DNA of 14,771 bases. It comes from CAMCHP01 sp036835325. Lineage in GTDB: Bacteria; Bacteroidota; Bacteroidia; Flavobacteriales_D; Sanyastnellaceae. How positions within the stretch are numbered: the stretch's first letter is position 1; each line of letters starts with the position of its first letter. Below are positions 1 through 6,965 of the stretch, piece after piece. The DNA is taken from contig DAITMF010000065.1 of NCBI GenBank assembly GCA_036835325.1, positions 1 to 14,771 of the forward strand. Reading direction: 5' to 3'. The position numbers and the translations under genes were made by a program. The notes under the pieces are model-generated. The model made no database searches, was not told where the DNA came from, and was given only the letters and a program-made list of their open reading frames with translations.

Positions 1-448
1 TCCAGCTCCCCATAATTTGGCAGGTGAGAAAAGTGCCTTTGAGGTTGATGTCAACCACGGTGTCCCAGTTCTCATCAGTTACCTTCTCGAAGGGTTCGAA
101 AATAAGGTGCGTTTTATTTTGATGGGCGTTTACGAGGCCATCAAGGCGGTTGAAGGTGCTTAAAATGCGGTCAAGAGCAGCATTTACACTTTCGCGTTTG
201 CTCACATCGAGTTCAATGCCGAGCATACCACGGTTGTGCCGTGCTGTGAGCGCTTCGGCCTGCTCAGTGGGTTTTGCCGCTGCAATGTCGAGCAGTACCA
301 CGTGGGCTCCGAACTGGGCGGCTGCTTCGCAAAAAGCTCGGCCGACAAGACCGCATGCGCCGGTGATGGCGACGACTTTGCCTTCGAGTTCAAATTTTTT
401 TCGGAAGTCAACCTCGTTGGGGTTGGTCGTCCGCAAGGGTTCGTTCAT
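1..448 (-). CDS. SDR-family oxidoreductase, N-terminal part (runs off left edge)
   Basis: Reading the minus strand from the ATG at 448 gives 149 open codons to the window edge, so the C-terminal half (with the YxxxK active site) is not visible. The protein has the Rossmann nucleotide-binding loop TGACGLVGR at residues 29-37, an acidic residue at the end of the second strand (D54, suggesting NAD(H) preference), the adenine-contacting LDV at 80-82, and the active-site Asn region DINLKGTF at about 133-140. The usual NNAG is replaced by VNAHQN at about 106-111. Its start lies 2 bp after the stop of the aminotransferase gene, so it is co-transcribed and is the most distal gene seen of the minus-strand polysaccharide operon. 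By context it probably oxidises or reduces a sugar nucleotide or a related precursor; the substrate is inference. The family is secure, the specific reaction is not. Confidence 0.88.
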   Translation of the reverse strand, partial: MNEPLRTTNPNEVDFRKKFELEGKVVAITGACGLVGRAFCEAAAQFGAHVVLLDIAAAKPTEQAEALTARHNRGMLGIELDVSKRESVNAALDRILSTFNRLDGLVNAHQNKTHLIFEPFEKVTDENWDTVVDINLKGTFLTCQIMGSW

Positions 449-450
449 GA

Positions 451-1794
451 TCAGTTGAATTGGCGGAATACAGGTTTAATCGAGGGGCCTACCAAGTGCT
501 TGTGCACGCCGTCTTCAAGAGCGCGTTCAAATACTTCGCAACTCTCGTCGAAGGCTTGCAGCATGAAGTCGATGTCGTCGTTGGTGTGCGAGTAGCAGGG
601 CGACAAGATGCCTTGGTAGAGAACGCCCCGTGCGATCATCTCTTGCATGAAGAGCGTGCGGTAGTCCATGCAAGGTTGCTTGGCTTGGTTCTTTACAATG
701 AGGCCAACGCTCCAGTTGAACCCTGTAAGTTGAAAGTAATCGGTGAGGTTTCGGTTGTTCAAAATGGCTTTCACACCGTTGATGAACCGGTCGCCAATGG
801 CATGGTTGTGTTCGATGACGGGTTCAGATTCGAACACGTCCATAGTAGCAAGCCCAGCGGCGATGGCATGGGTTTCGCCACCGTGGGTGGTCGATACCAA
901 AAAGAGTTTTTTCTCACCATCGCGGTTGATGCCTCCAAGCTGCATCACTTCTTTTTTGCCGGTCAAGGCACAGAATGAGAAGCCGTTGGCGATGCCTTTG
1001 CCCCAGGTGGCCATATCGGGCTCGGCGTTGAGACGTTTGATGCTGCCTGGGTAGTCGGTTTTGAATCCGGTGATCATTTCGTCCATGATCCAAAGTGCGC
1101 CGTGCTTGTGGGCTATGGCGATCGCTTTTTGGTAGAAATCGGGTTCAACGACTTGCCATTTCTCCGGTTCACCGATGATGCAGGCGATTTGACCAGGGTA
1201 TTGGTTGAACATGCGCTCGAGGTCATCGAGGTCGTTGTGCTTAAATAAAACGGTCATGCCTTTCACGGGGTCAGGTACGCCGAAATCGCAGGCGGTTGAG
1301 CCGATGAACCAGTCGTCGTAACTGTAAAACGGGTGCTCAGCGGTGCGTGCAACAAGTTGGCGACCGGTGTAGGCGCGTGCCAATTTGATGGCGGCAGTGG
1401 TGACCACCGAACCGTTTTTGGCGTATTTGATCATGTCATGCTGAGGCACAAGCGCGAGGAAGCGCTCAGCCATTTCGCGTTCGATGATGGATGGACGTGA
1501 AAAATTGGCCCCCTTAAGCAGCTCTTCGCGCACACGGACAAGCACCGGCTCGTAGGCATGGCCCAGTGAAACCGAGGTGAGCCCCATGAGGGTGTCAAGG
1601 TACTTGTTGCCGTCAAGGTCCCAGCAATAAGCTCCCTTACCATGCGAAATGGCTGCAGGAGAATTTACAGGAAACTGATCGTCGCCTTTGGAGTAGGTAT
1701 GTGCCCCTCCGGGGATGAGGTCGTGGATGACCGATCGGTGCTCGTCGCTTTTAACGAAGTTGGAAATCTTTGTGAGAGTATTCGTCGTTTTCAT
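451..1794 (-). CDS. Class III PLP-dependent aminotransferase (glutamate-1-semialdehyde aminomutase-like)
   Basis: This 447-residue protein has the length and motif order of class III aminotransferases. GKGAYCWDLDGNKYLD (about 52-67) is the family's N-terminal signature, DEM at 238-240 supplies the Asp that pairs with the PLP ring nitrogen, and K266 in WGKGIANGF is the expected Schiff-base lysine. STTHGGET (about 302-309) matches the phosphate-binding segment. It resembles glutamate-1-semialdehyde 2,1-aminomutase, but the neighbours (SDR, GNAT, glycosyltransferase, Wzc) point to transamination of a sugar or small acid used in a surface polysaccharide rather than to tetrapyrrole synthesis. Such HemL-like enzymes are common in glycan clusters. 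It starts 32 bp after the GNAT gene and ends 2 bp before the SDR gene, so it is in the operon. Class assignment is firm; substrate is inferred. Confidence 0.9.
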   Translation of the reverse strand: MKTTNTLTKISNFVKSDEHRSVIHDLIPGGAHTYSKGDDQFPVNSPAAISHGKGAYCWDLDGNKYLDTLMGLTSVSLGHAYEPVLVRVREELLKGANFSRPSIIEREMAERFLALVPQHDMIKYAKNGSVVTTAAIKLARAYTGRQLVARTAEHPFYSYDDWFIGSTACDFGVPDPVKGMTVLFKHNDLDDLERMFNQYPGQIACIIGEPEKWQVVEPDFYQKAIAIAHKHGALWIMDEMITGFKTDYPGSIKRLNAEPDMATWGKGIANGFSFCALTGKKEVMQLGGINRDGEKKLFLVSTTHGGETHAIAAGLATMDVFESEPVIEHNHAIGDRFINGVKAILNNRNLTDYFQLTGFNWSVGLIVKNQAKQPCMDYRTLFMQEMIARGVLYQGILSPCYSHTNDDIDFMLQAFDESCEVFERALEDGVHKHLVGPSIKPVFRQFN

Positions 1795-1826
1795 GCAGCG
1801 CTTAAGAATTTGTAGGGCGTGTAATG

Positions 1827-2432
1827 CTAAGCAATGGCTTGTTTCCGCAGAAGCATCAATTGATCAAGATGATCGAGCGTGTACACATCGTGCTCAACAG
1901 GGAAGTATTTGGGGTTGTTGCAGCTGACCAGAACCTGGTCCATAGGTTCACCATTTACCAAGTAACGTCCGCGGATGATTCCCTCGATGATCCATCCACC
2001 TCGGCAATAGGCCTTGATGCTTCCGATGTTGTTTCGGTAAATTTGGCCATGCAATTTGCGAATACCATGCTCTTCAAAAGCGATTTGGTTACCCAAACGG
2101 ATGGCTTCAACAGCAATGCCTTTGCCCCAGAAATCTTTGTCACCAATCACAACAGGTAAATCAGCGATGCGGTGCTTTTGATTGATTGGGCCAACCTTCA
2201 CATTTCCAATGTGGGTGTTCGAATCGTTGGTGCAAATCGCGTACATGAAGTAATCTCCTGTGCTTGGCCCTGCTGTGATGTAGTCGCGAATGTCGTCAAG
2301 TGTGAGTTGATTTCCGTCAACTTCGAGAAAGGCTTTGACATCTCCATCCCGAAGCCAACTCAGGTAGCGGTCATTCACGTCGTCAACGGTAAGTTCTCGC
2401 AGATGAATGCGCTCTGAGGTATACGTCTTCAT
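1827..2432 (-). CDS. GNAT-family N-acetyltransferase (RimJ/RimL-like)
   Basis: This 201-aa protein opens with SERIHLRELTVDD, the typical first strand of RimJ/RimL-type GNAT enzymes. It carries an acetyl-CoA loop of the Q/RxxGxG/A kind at FWGKGIA (about 101-107) followed by the helix VEAIRLGNQIAF, and a late NIGSIKAYCRGGW segment matching the conserved Asn-x-x-Ser-x-x-x-Tyr region that contacts CoA. Its ATG overlaps the stop of the glycosyltransferase gene by 4 nt (ATGA), which indicates translational coupling. In this operon, beside an aminotransferase, the likely job is acylation of the amino group that the transaminase installs. That is inference from context; ribosomal-protein or other small-molecule acetylation cannot be excluded by sequence alone. 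Confidence 0.88.
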   Translation of the reverse strand: MKTYTSERIHLRELTVDDVNDRYLSWLRDGDVKAFLEVDGNQLTLDDIRDYITAGPSTGDYFMYAICTNDSNTHIGNVKVGPINQKHRIADLPVVIGDKDFWGKGIAVEAIRLGNQIAFEEHGIRKLHGQIYRNNIGSIKAYCRGGWIIEGIIRGRYLVNGEPMDQVLVSCNNPKYFPVEHDVYTLDHLDQLMLLRKQAIA

Positions 2433-3073
2433 GGTCGATCGTGCTTTTCTTCTAATCGCCTCGCTCCGTCATTCATGGCATTTTCGTCTTTGGTTAGGTT
2501 GCTTGCGTGCATCCTGTACCGATACAAGGGTAGAATGATATTGTGCACTCTGTAGCGTTGAAGCCAACGTAAGCGTAGGTCTTCCTCTTCCCGAGCCCTG
2601 AATGACTCGTCATAAAGTCCTATGTGATAAAGATAATCCTTCCTGAACATGATTCCACATGCAATGGGTTGATCACCGGCATTCATGTGTTTGATGTGTG
2701 TGCCTTGTTCGTCAACTAGCCAATAGTCAGTGCTTACAGCGTCGATGGAATTGTTTTCCATCAAGAACAAGCGTTGAACGTTCAGGAGGTCACGGTGGAT
2801 GTAGTCATCAGCATCCAAGAAAACAACAAACATTCCTTTGGCCTTCTTGATGCCGAAGTTTCGCGCAGCGGCCAATCCTACATTTTGCTCAAGGTTGAAA
2901 ATCCGACAGTCTTCTTCATAGTTGGCCAGCACTTCTTTGGTGTTGTCGGTACTCGCGTCGTTGACAACGATGATTTCGAACCGCTCACGGGGCAGGCTTT
3001 GGTCTAGCGCGCTGCGAATGGCGCGTTCTACATAATGCCCGTAATTGTAAGTCGTTATGATGAGTGAGACCAT
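2429..3073 (-). CDS. Family 2 (GT-A) glycosyltransferase
   Basis: At 214 aa this is a short GT2 enzyme. It starts directly with the first strand VSLIITTYNYG, has the nucleotide-binding NDASTDNT (38-45), the helix motif VGLAAARNFGI (65-75) and the metal-binding DxD in FLDADDY (87-89). A late REEEDLRLR segment (about 160-170) is in the place of the ED/catalytic-base motif. No C-terminal membrane segments are seen, so it is cytosolic or peripherally bound. It sits 59 bp downstream of the Wzc-like gene and overlaps the GNAT start by 4 nt, so it belongs to the same operon. Expected role: transfer of a sugar from a nucleotide donor during repeat-unit assembly of a capsule or exopolysaccharide. Donor and acceptor cannot be inferred. 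Confidence 0.92.
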   Translation of the reverse strand: MVSLIITTYNYGHYVERAIRSALDQSLPRERFEIIVVNDASTDNTKEVLANYEEDCRIFNLEQNVGLAAARNFGIKKAKGMFVVFLDADDYIHRDLLNVQRLFLMENNSIDAVSTDYWLVDEQGTHIKHMNAGDQPIACGIMFRKDYLYHIGLYDESFRAREEEDLRLRWLQRYRVHNIILPLYRYRMHASNLTKDENAMNDGARRLEEKHDRP

Positions 3074-3132
3074 AGTATACCTCTATTGTGCGAGGAGCTT
3101 GGCTGAGTGAATGGGGCTAGGCCATTGCGGTG

Positions 3133-5535
3133 TTATTTGCCTTTCTTCTTGGGGTCGTTTTCGGGGTTTTCTTCTTGACCATATCCATACCCGTAGCCAT
3201 ACCCGTAACCATATCCATACCCGTAGCCGTACTTGTAGGCATACTTACCGTAGTAGTACTTCCACTTCTTCTGTTTTACGTTGTTCAGAAGCACGGAAAT
3301 GTTCGTAAGGTTGCTGTGCTCAAGGATTTCTTCCAAGTATTTGAGCCCGTTTTTGGTGGCTTTCTCGGTGTTCAGTACGAAAACCCCGGCATCAACCAGT
3401 TTCAAGAGTACCAAGGCATCTGAAATCAACATAAGCGGAGGCGTGTCAACCACAATGTAATCATACAGTTCCTTTACTTCATCAAGCAGTTCTTCTACGG
3501 CTTTGTGCAAAACCAACTCGGAAGCATTAGGTGGCACAGGTCCGGCAGTGATTACATCGAGGCTCTCGATTTGGGTAGGCAACGTGCAAGCGTCAAGTGT
3601 TGCCTTTTTAATCAGCAAACTCGAAACCCCGGTAATGTTCTCAAAACCAAAGGTTTTATGCACTTTCGGTTTGTGAAGGTCGAAGTCAATCAAGAGTACG
3701 CGCTTGCCTGCCTTGGCGAAAACTGCCGCAAGGTTCGAGGAGGTAAAGGTTTTTCCTTCCCCGGGTAAGAGCGATGTTACGAGAAGCACCTTCGGCCCTT
3801 CTTTTGAAAGAATGTACTGCATGTTCGTGCGAACCGCCCTGAATGCTTCCGCAACATTTGATCGTGAACTTCCGAGAATCGCAATAGGCTCGGCCAAAAT
3901 GTCGGGGTAATGCGGAACCCCACCAAGCACGGGTAGCCGTGTTGCCGCCTTCAACTCCCGGGTGCTTTCTATCGTATCGAAGAACGCAATGCGTAAAATA
4001 CCTATGACCGCCGCAACGAGCAACGCAAGACCAATGGCCATCGATACGATGCGCTTTTTGTCAGGTCCAACAACGCCCAGCACGCGCGCCTCTTCCACAA
4101 GACTCGCTTCAGGAAGAATGGCTGCTCTCGCGATAACGGTGCTCGCCTTTTTCTCCAAAAGAAACTCGTACAGCGTTGAATTCACAGTCAGTTTGCGCTC
4201 AAGGGCAAGAATGTCTTTCTGTGATTTTGGGATTTTACCGAGCTTTTGCTCGATATCTTTAATCTGGGCGGTAAGATTTCGAATGTGCTCGTTAATCGCT
4301 CGTCGTGTATCAATCGTGTACTTATAAATACCGAGTGAAACATTCTTTATCGTAGAATCGAGGCGTTGAACCTGCACATTCGAAGGGTCAAGCGAAAACA
4401 ATTGGTCTTGACGCTGCAATCGAAGGCCATACAACTCGTCAAGTTGCTTGTTCAGCAAAGGGTCAGGCTCCAACATGAACATCGCAGGAGGTGTATCACC
4501 GAAGCTACGGTCTTGATTCAAATACTCCACCATGTCGTCAATGGCATCGAGACGAAGTTCAAACCCTCGGCGCTCAGCATCCAATTCAACCAATGCAGTA
4601 AAAAGTTGGTTTTGCTCCCGCGACAAATCCAAAATTCGGTTTCGGTCACGGAAATCTTGCAGCATCGTTTCCAATGAATCCATGATCGTCTCCAACTCCT
4701 CCAATTGAAAATCAATGTAGCGCTGAGTGTTCTCATTCACCTGAATACGGCTCTCTTGTGTGTAGTTGATGTACACGTATGAAAGCGTGTCGAGAAAACG
4801 TTTGGCACGGTCAGATACTTCATCTTCTACACGCAGGTCAAGTATGCTAGTGTAATCCAAATTGTTCACCGAGACCTTCGATTGGTATTGATTCACCAAC
4901 CATTCGTGCCGCCTTACAATAATCATAAAGGTCTGCTCCTTAATGAGTTCAATGCGTGCCGGACTAATCAAACTCGTTTTTTCGATCGTCAGTAGGTAGT
5001 CAACTTCTTTAGCAACCTCGTCAAAAGCATGCGTGCGCAGAATGTCTTGCCCGTCTAACTCATAACTCAACTCATAGTGGTCGAGGTCAATGACCTTGAT
5101 GAAAATAGGCCGGTTGTACATCCGTGCCGCAAAATGGTTGCGGTCAATATTTACGTCAAAGGCTTTAATTCGATCAACAGGGTCACTTTTCACACGGCCA
5201 ACCAAATAGTACGAGACTCCAAAATCAAGCTTGTTGAGAGCCTTGCTGATGATATCGTACGATGTCATGATGCGCTTCTGGTTGGTTACATCCGACATCA
5301 ATGAGTAGTACCCGAAATTTGAATAAATCTGTGACTGGTAATCGTAGGTTTCTTGCTGCTTGAGAAGTATCTCCGTTTTGGCTGAATATATGTCATTCAG
5401 CCGGTGGGTGTACAAGCTCGCTCCAACGTAAGCGATAACCGGAAAGAACAACAGTGTGAACCAGTTCTTTCCGAGAAATTTTATAACCGGCCTGAAATCG
5501 TCAGGGTCAAGGATGGATGTCTTTTTCTCGGCCAT
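3133..5535 (-). CDS. wzc: Wzc-like polysaccharide co-polymerase / BY-kinase with Tyr-Gly tail
   Basis: The protein is 800 aa from the ATG at 5535 (MAEKKTS). The frame stays open 69 codons further upstream, but that stretch is Cys/Arg/Ser-rich, covers the divergent promoter region and overlaps the neighbouring gene, so the shorter start is preferred. Order: Wzz-type N-terminus with a first membrane span (about 25-42), a long periplasmic region with coiled-coil helices (about 270-470), a second span (about 496-519), then a cytosolic kinase with Walker A (LLPGEGKT, 589-596), Walker A' (VLLIDFDLHKP, 613-623) and Walker B (YIVVDTPP, 693-700). The C-terminal tail has 14 tyrosines in 28 residues, nine as consecutive Tyr-Gly pairs (769-786), followed by an acidic/Lys end. 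The family controls chain length and export of capsule or EPS through cycles of autophosphorylation on the tail. It is the first gene of the minus-strand operon. Confidence 0.95.
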   Translation of the reverse strand: MAEKKTSILDPDDFRPVIKFLGKNWFTLLFFPVIAYVGASLYTHRLNDIYSAKTEILLKQQETYDYQSQIYSNFGYYSLMSDVTNQKRIMTSYDIISKALNKLDFGVSYYLVGRVKSDPVDRIKAFDVNIDRNHFAARMYNRPIFIKVIDLDHYELSYELDGQDILRTHAFDEVAKEVDYLLTIEKTSLISPARIELIKEQTFMIIVRRHEWLVNQYQSKVSVNNLDYTSILDLRVEDEVSDRAKRFLDTLSYVYINYTQESRIQVNENTQRYIDFQLEELETIMDSLETMLQDFRDRNRILDLSREQNQLFTALVELDAERRGFELRLDAIDDMVEYLNQDRSFGDTPPAMFMLEPDPLLNKQLDELYGLRLQRQDQLFSLDPSNVQVQRLDSTIKNVSLGIYKYTIDTRRAINEHIRNLTAQIKDIEQKLGKIPKSQKDILALERKLTVNSTLYEFLLEKKASTVIARAAILPEASLVEEARVLGVVGPDKKRIVSMAIGLALLVAAVIGILRIAFFDTIESTRELKAATRLPVLGGVPHYPDILAEPIAILGSSRSNVAEAFRAVRTNMQYILSKEGPKVLLVTSLLPGEGKTFTSSNLAAVFAKAGKRVLLIDFDLHKPKVHKTFGFENITGVSSLLIKKATLDACTLPTQIESLDVITAGPVPPNASELVLHKAVEELLDEVKELYDYIVVDTPPLMLISDALVLLKLVDAGVFVLNTEKATKNGLKYLEEILEHSNLTNISVLLNNVKQKKWKYYYGKYAYKYGYGYGYGYGYGYGYGYGQEENPENDPKKKGK
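3178..3231 (-). repeat. Tandem Tyr-Gly codon repeat (9 x 6 bp) in kinase tail
   Basis: Nine consecutive Tyr-Gly codon pairs lie near the 3' end of the Wzc-like gene. Six Gly-Tyr codon-pair variants recur on the plus strand (for example tccata, cccgta, gccata), with an 18-bp segment ccatatccatacccgtag repeated perfectly at 3179-3196 and 3209-3226. A 6-bp in-frame period means slippage would add or remove phosphorylatable tyrosines without a frameshift. Confidence 0.95.
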
Positions 5536-5554
5536 TCGGCTAATGCTACGGCGA

Positions 5555-5572
5555 CAAAGGTAGCCAAATATA
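5555..5572 (-). promoter_or_regulatory. Candidate -7 boxes for the polysaccharide operon
   Basis: Reading the minus strand, TATATTTG (5572-5565) and TACCTTTG (5562-5555) both match the Bacteroidota -7 consensus TAnnTTTG, 20-30 nt before the ATG at 5535. No clear -33 TTG element was seen at the usual spacing, so which box is used is unknown. The first box forms one arm of a perfect inverted repeat with the box of the divergent exosortase operon. Confidence 0.5.
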
Positions 5573-5646
5573 CATATTAAGTATGCCTTGCCGCGACCTT
5601 GGCGGTTTTGTCGGGCAACATCGAACAGCCTCTGCCAAATTCTGCA

Positions 5647-5654
5647 TATATTTG
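5647..5654 (+). promoter_or_regulatory. Candidate -7 box for the PID-CTERM/exosortase operon
   Basis: TATATTTG matches TAnnTTTG exactly and ends 16 nt before the ATG of the PID-CTERM gene, implying a leader of roughly 10 nt. It runs into the 10-bp palindrome TTTGGCCAAA (5651-5660). No good -33 element was found 17-23 bp upstream. The same ten bases TATATTTGGC occur on the minus strand at 5572-5563. Confidence 0.5.
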
Positions 5655-5670
5655 GCCAAACAAGATTGCA

Positions 5671-5892
5671 ATGCGACGAATTCTTTTGTACCGCATCCTC
5701 GTTGTAGCTGTGTTCGCTTTGCCCGTATACGTGTTCGGGCAAGACGCACCTCTGCCCGACGAAAACCCTCCCTGTGGTCCGCCCTTCGGTCCTGTTTGCG
5801 TGCCCATCGACGGAGGTATCTCTCTGCTCATCGCCGCAGGTATGGCACTAGGAGGGAAGAAGGCCTACGATGCTTACCGTAACAACGACTGA
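5671..5892 (+). CDS. PID-CTERM sorting-signal protein (73 aa exosortase substrate)
   Basis: The protein is a miniature tripartite substrate. It has an N-terminal signal peptide (Arg-rich start, hydrophobic core, likely cleavage near VFG/Q at 23-24), a Pro-rich middle of about 20 residues with two cysteines (C35 and C43), then PIDGG (45-49), a short hydrophobic helix (about 50-62) and a basic/aromatic tail GKKAYDAYRNND. PIDGG plus helix plus KKAYD is the PID-CTERM protein-sorting signal known from Bacteroidota. The ATG at 5671 is chosen because it puts the signal peptide at the N-terminus; an in-frame ATG at 5599 would add 24 unlike residues. Its stop overlaps the exosortase start by 1 nt, so the two are translationally coupled. 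The mature part is so small that it is hard to see it as an enzyme; its function is unknown. Confidence 0.88.
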   Translation: MRRILLYRILVVAVFALPVYVFGQDAPLPDENPPCGPPFGPVCVPIDGGISLLIAAGMALGGKKAYDAYRNND

Positions 5893-6431
5893 TGATAAAA
5901 CTCCTGAAGAATCCGCTCGTGCGGTTTCTTGGTTTGGGATCGCTTTTGTACCTCACTTGGTACTCCCTCTACGAATTCTACATCCGTCCCCAAACCACCA
6001 TAGATCTTTGGGTGATACACCGCATTGTTGACCACAGCCGCTGGTTGCTCCAGTTTGCGGGCTTCGTTTTGGAACCTGGAAACGACGTTGGAGGGGTGGT
6101 TGACGCCGTAGCCATACGAAATTCACCAGGAGTCACCGTTGGAGCTCCCTGCGATGGAATGGCGCTCTTCGGTTTGTTCTCCGTGTTCGTTTTAGCCTAC
6201 CCAGGACGGGCAATCCATAAACTATGGTTCATTCCCGCAGGCATCGCCGTGGTGCATGCTGTCAACGTGGCTCGGGTTGCTGGTCTCGCAGTCATTATGG
6301 ACCTTAACCCGAGTTGGCTCGCTTTCAACCACGATTACACCTTCACCCTCCTTGTGTACGGCGTCGTTTTCGGTTTGTGGTACATCTGGGTGCAGCGTTT
6401 TGGCCCCTCCCTCAAGACTCAAAAGCAGTGA
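5892..6431 (+). CDS. xrtX: Exosortase/archaeosortase family transpeptidase, XrtX-type
   Basis: This 179-aa polytopic membrane protein carries the exosortase catalytic triad: Cys87 in GAPCDGM, Arg128 in NVARVAG and His147 in AFNHDYTF. Surrounding hydrophobic helices place these residues near the outer face of the membrane. Known function of the family: cleave the C-terminal sorting signal of secreted proteins and transfer them to an envelope acceptor. The assignment to the XrtX subtype rests on the adjacent PID-CTERM substrate and on the downstream membrane protein, a trio recognised in Bacteroidota; I cannot run the profile search that would confirm the subtype. The length of about 180 aa is typical for the small exosortases of this phylum. 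It overlaps the substrate gene by 1 nt and the next gene by 4 nt. Confidence 0.88.
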   Translation: MIKLLKNPLVRFLGLGSLLYLTWYSLYEFYIRPQTTIDLWVIHRIVDHSRWLLQFAGFVLEPGNDVGGVVDAVAIRNSPGVTVGAPCDGMALFGLFSVFVLAYPGRAIHKLWFIPAGIAVVHAVNVARVAGLAVIMDLNPSWLAFNHDYTFTLLVYGVVFGLWYIWVQRFGPSLKTQKQ

Positions 6432-6955
6432 ATGCAGTCAAAATCGCCGTTGCAATCGTCTTTTTTGTCGCTCTTGGGTTTACCGCTGAGCGCGTAAAAG
6501 TAAGTTTGAACCATTACCTCGATTACGGTGCACAAATCAGTGGATTTGACCACATGTTACCCGCCGAGCGCGAAGAAGCGCTTGCACAATTGGTGCCGGT
6601 CATCCCCTACGACTACTACTACAACCACAAGAAAATTTCAGTCTATCACCGCTTTTCGATTCGGCAACTGGCAGCCTTCAAATGGGGTTTTGCGCTACTG
6701 CTCATTGGAATCTATCTGGTCGCTGGTCTGTTTTTTCTTGGATGGATGGACGTGGGGCAGGCTGCCAAGAACCACATATATATATATGTAGCAATCGCCT
6801 TCTTGGTCGCAGTGCTCTTTTTTGCGGTCAGCAGAATCCATCCAAACCCAACGCCCGGCTACGCAGTAGCACGCAAGGTATTGGGCTTTTTGCACAGTCC
6901 GCTGCCGCTTATTTTGGCAGTGTTCACCTCAAGGATGCGTGCCGCCTTTTCATAA
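6428..6955 (+). CDS. Exosortase (XrtX)-associated membrane protein, GTG start
   Basis: The GTG at 6428 overlaps the exosortase stop codon (GTGA), giving 175 aa. An in-frame ATG at 6314 would add 38 Arg/His-rich residues encoded inside the exosortase gene, so it is rejected. The N-terminus is at once a membrane segment (KIAVAIVFFVALGF), then a soluble loop of about 75 residues rich in Tyr (VIPYDYYYNHK), then two clustered membrane spans (roughly 76-102 and 110-130) and a third hydrophobic stretch near the C-terminus. No catalytic motif is seen. Position, coupling and layout fit the membrane protein that accompanies XrtX in Bacteroidota; the function of that family is unknown, possibly substrate handling or assistance to the transpeptidase. 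Confidence 0.78.
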   Translation: MNAVKIAVAIVFFVALGFTAERVKVSLNHYLDYGAQISGFDHMLPAEREEALAQLVPVIPYDYYYNHKKISVYHRFSIRQLAAFKWGFALLLIGIYLVAGLFFLGWMDVGQAAKNHIYIYVAIAFLVAVLFFAVSRIHPNPTPGYAVARKVLGFLHSPLPLILAVFTSRMRAAFS

Positions 6956-6965
6956 CTTAGGCGAC

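Noticed and set aside
5536..5742. 69-codon N-terminal extension of the Wzc-like protein
   Set aside because: The extra residues are compositionally unlike the family, lie over the divergent promoters and overlap the PID-CTERM coding region; the ATG at 5535 gives a normal Wzz-type start.
6314..6427. Upstream ATG start for the exosortase-associated membrane protein
   Set aside because: It would place 38 Arg/His-rich residues inside the exosortase gene; the GTG at 6428 overlapping the stop and leading directly into a membrane segment is far more likely.
6774..6789. 16-bp AT palindrome ACATATATATATATGT
   Set aside because: It is a simple TA run inside a membrane protein gene, explained by the codons for His-Ile-Tyr-Ile-Tyr-Val; no sign of a regulatory role.
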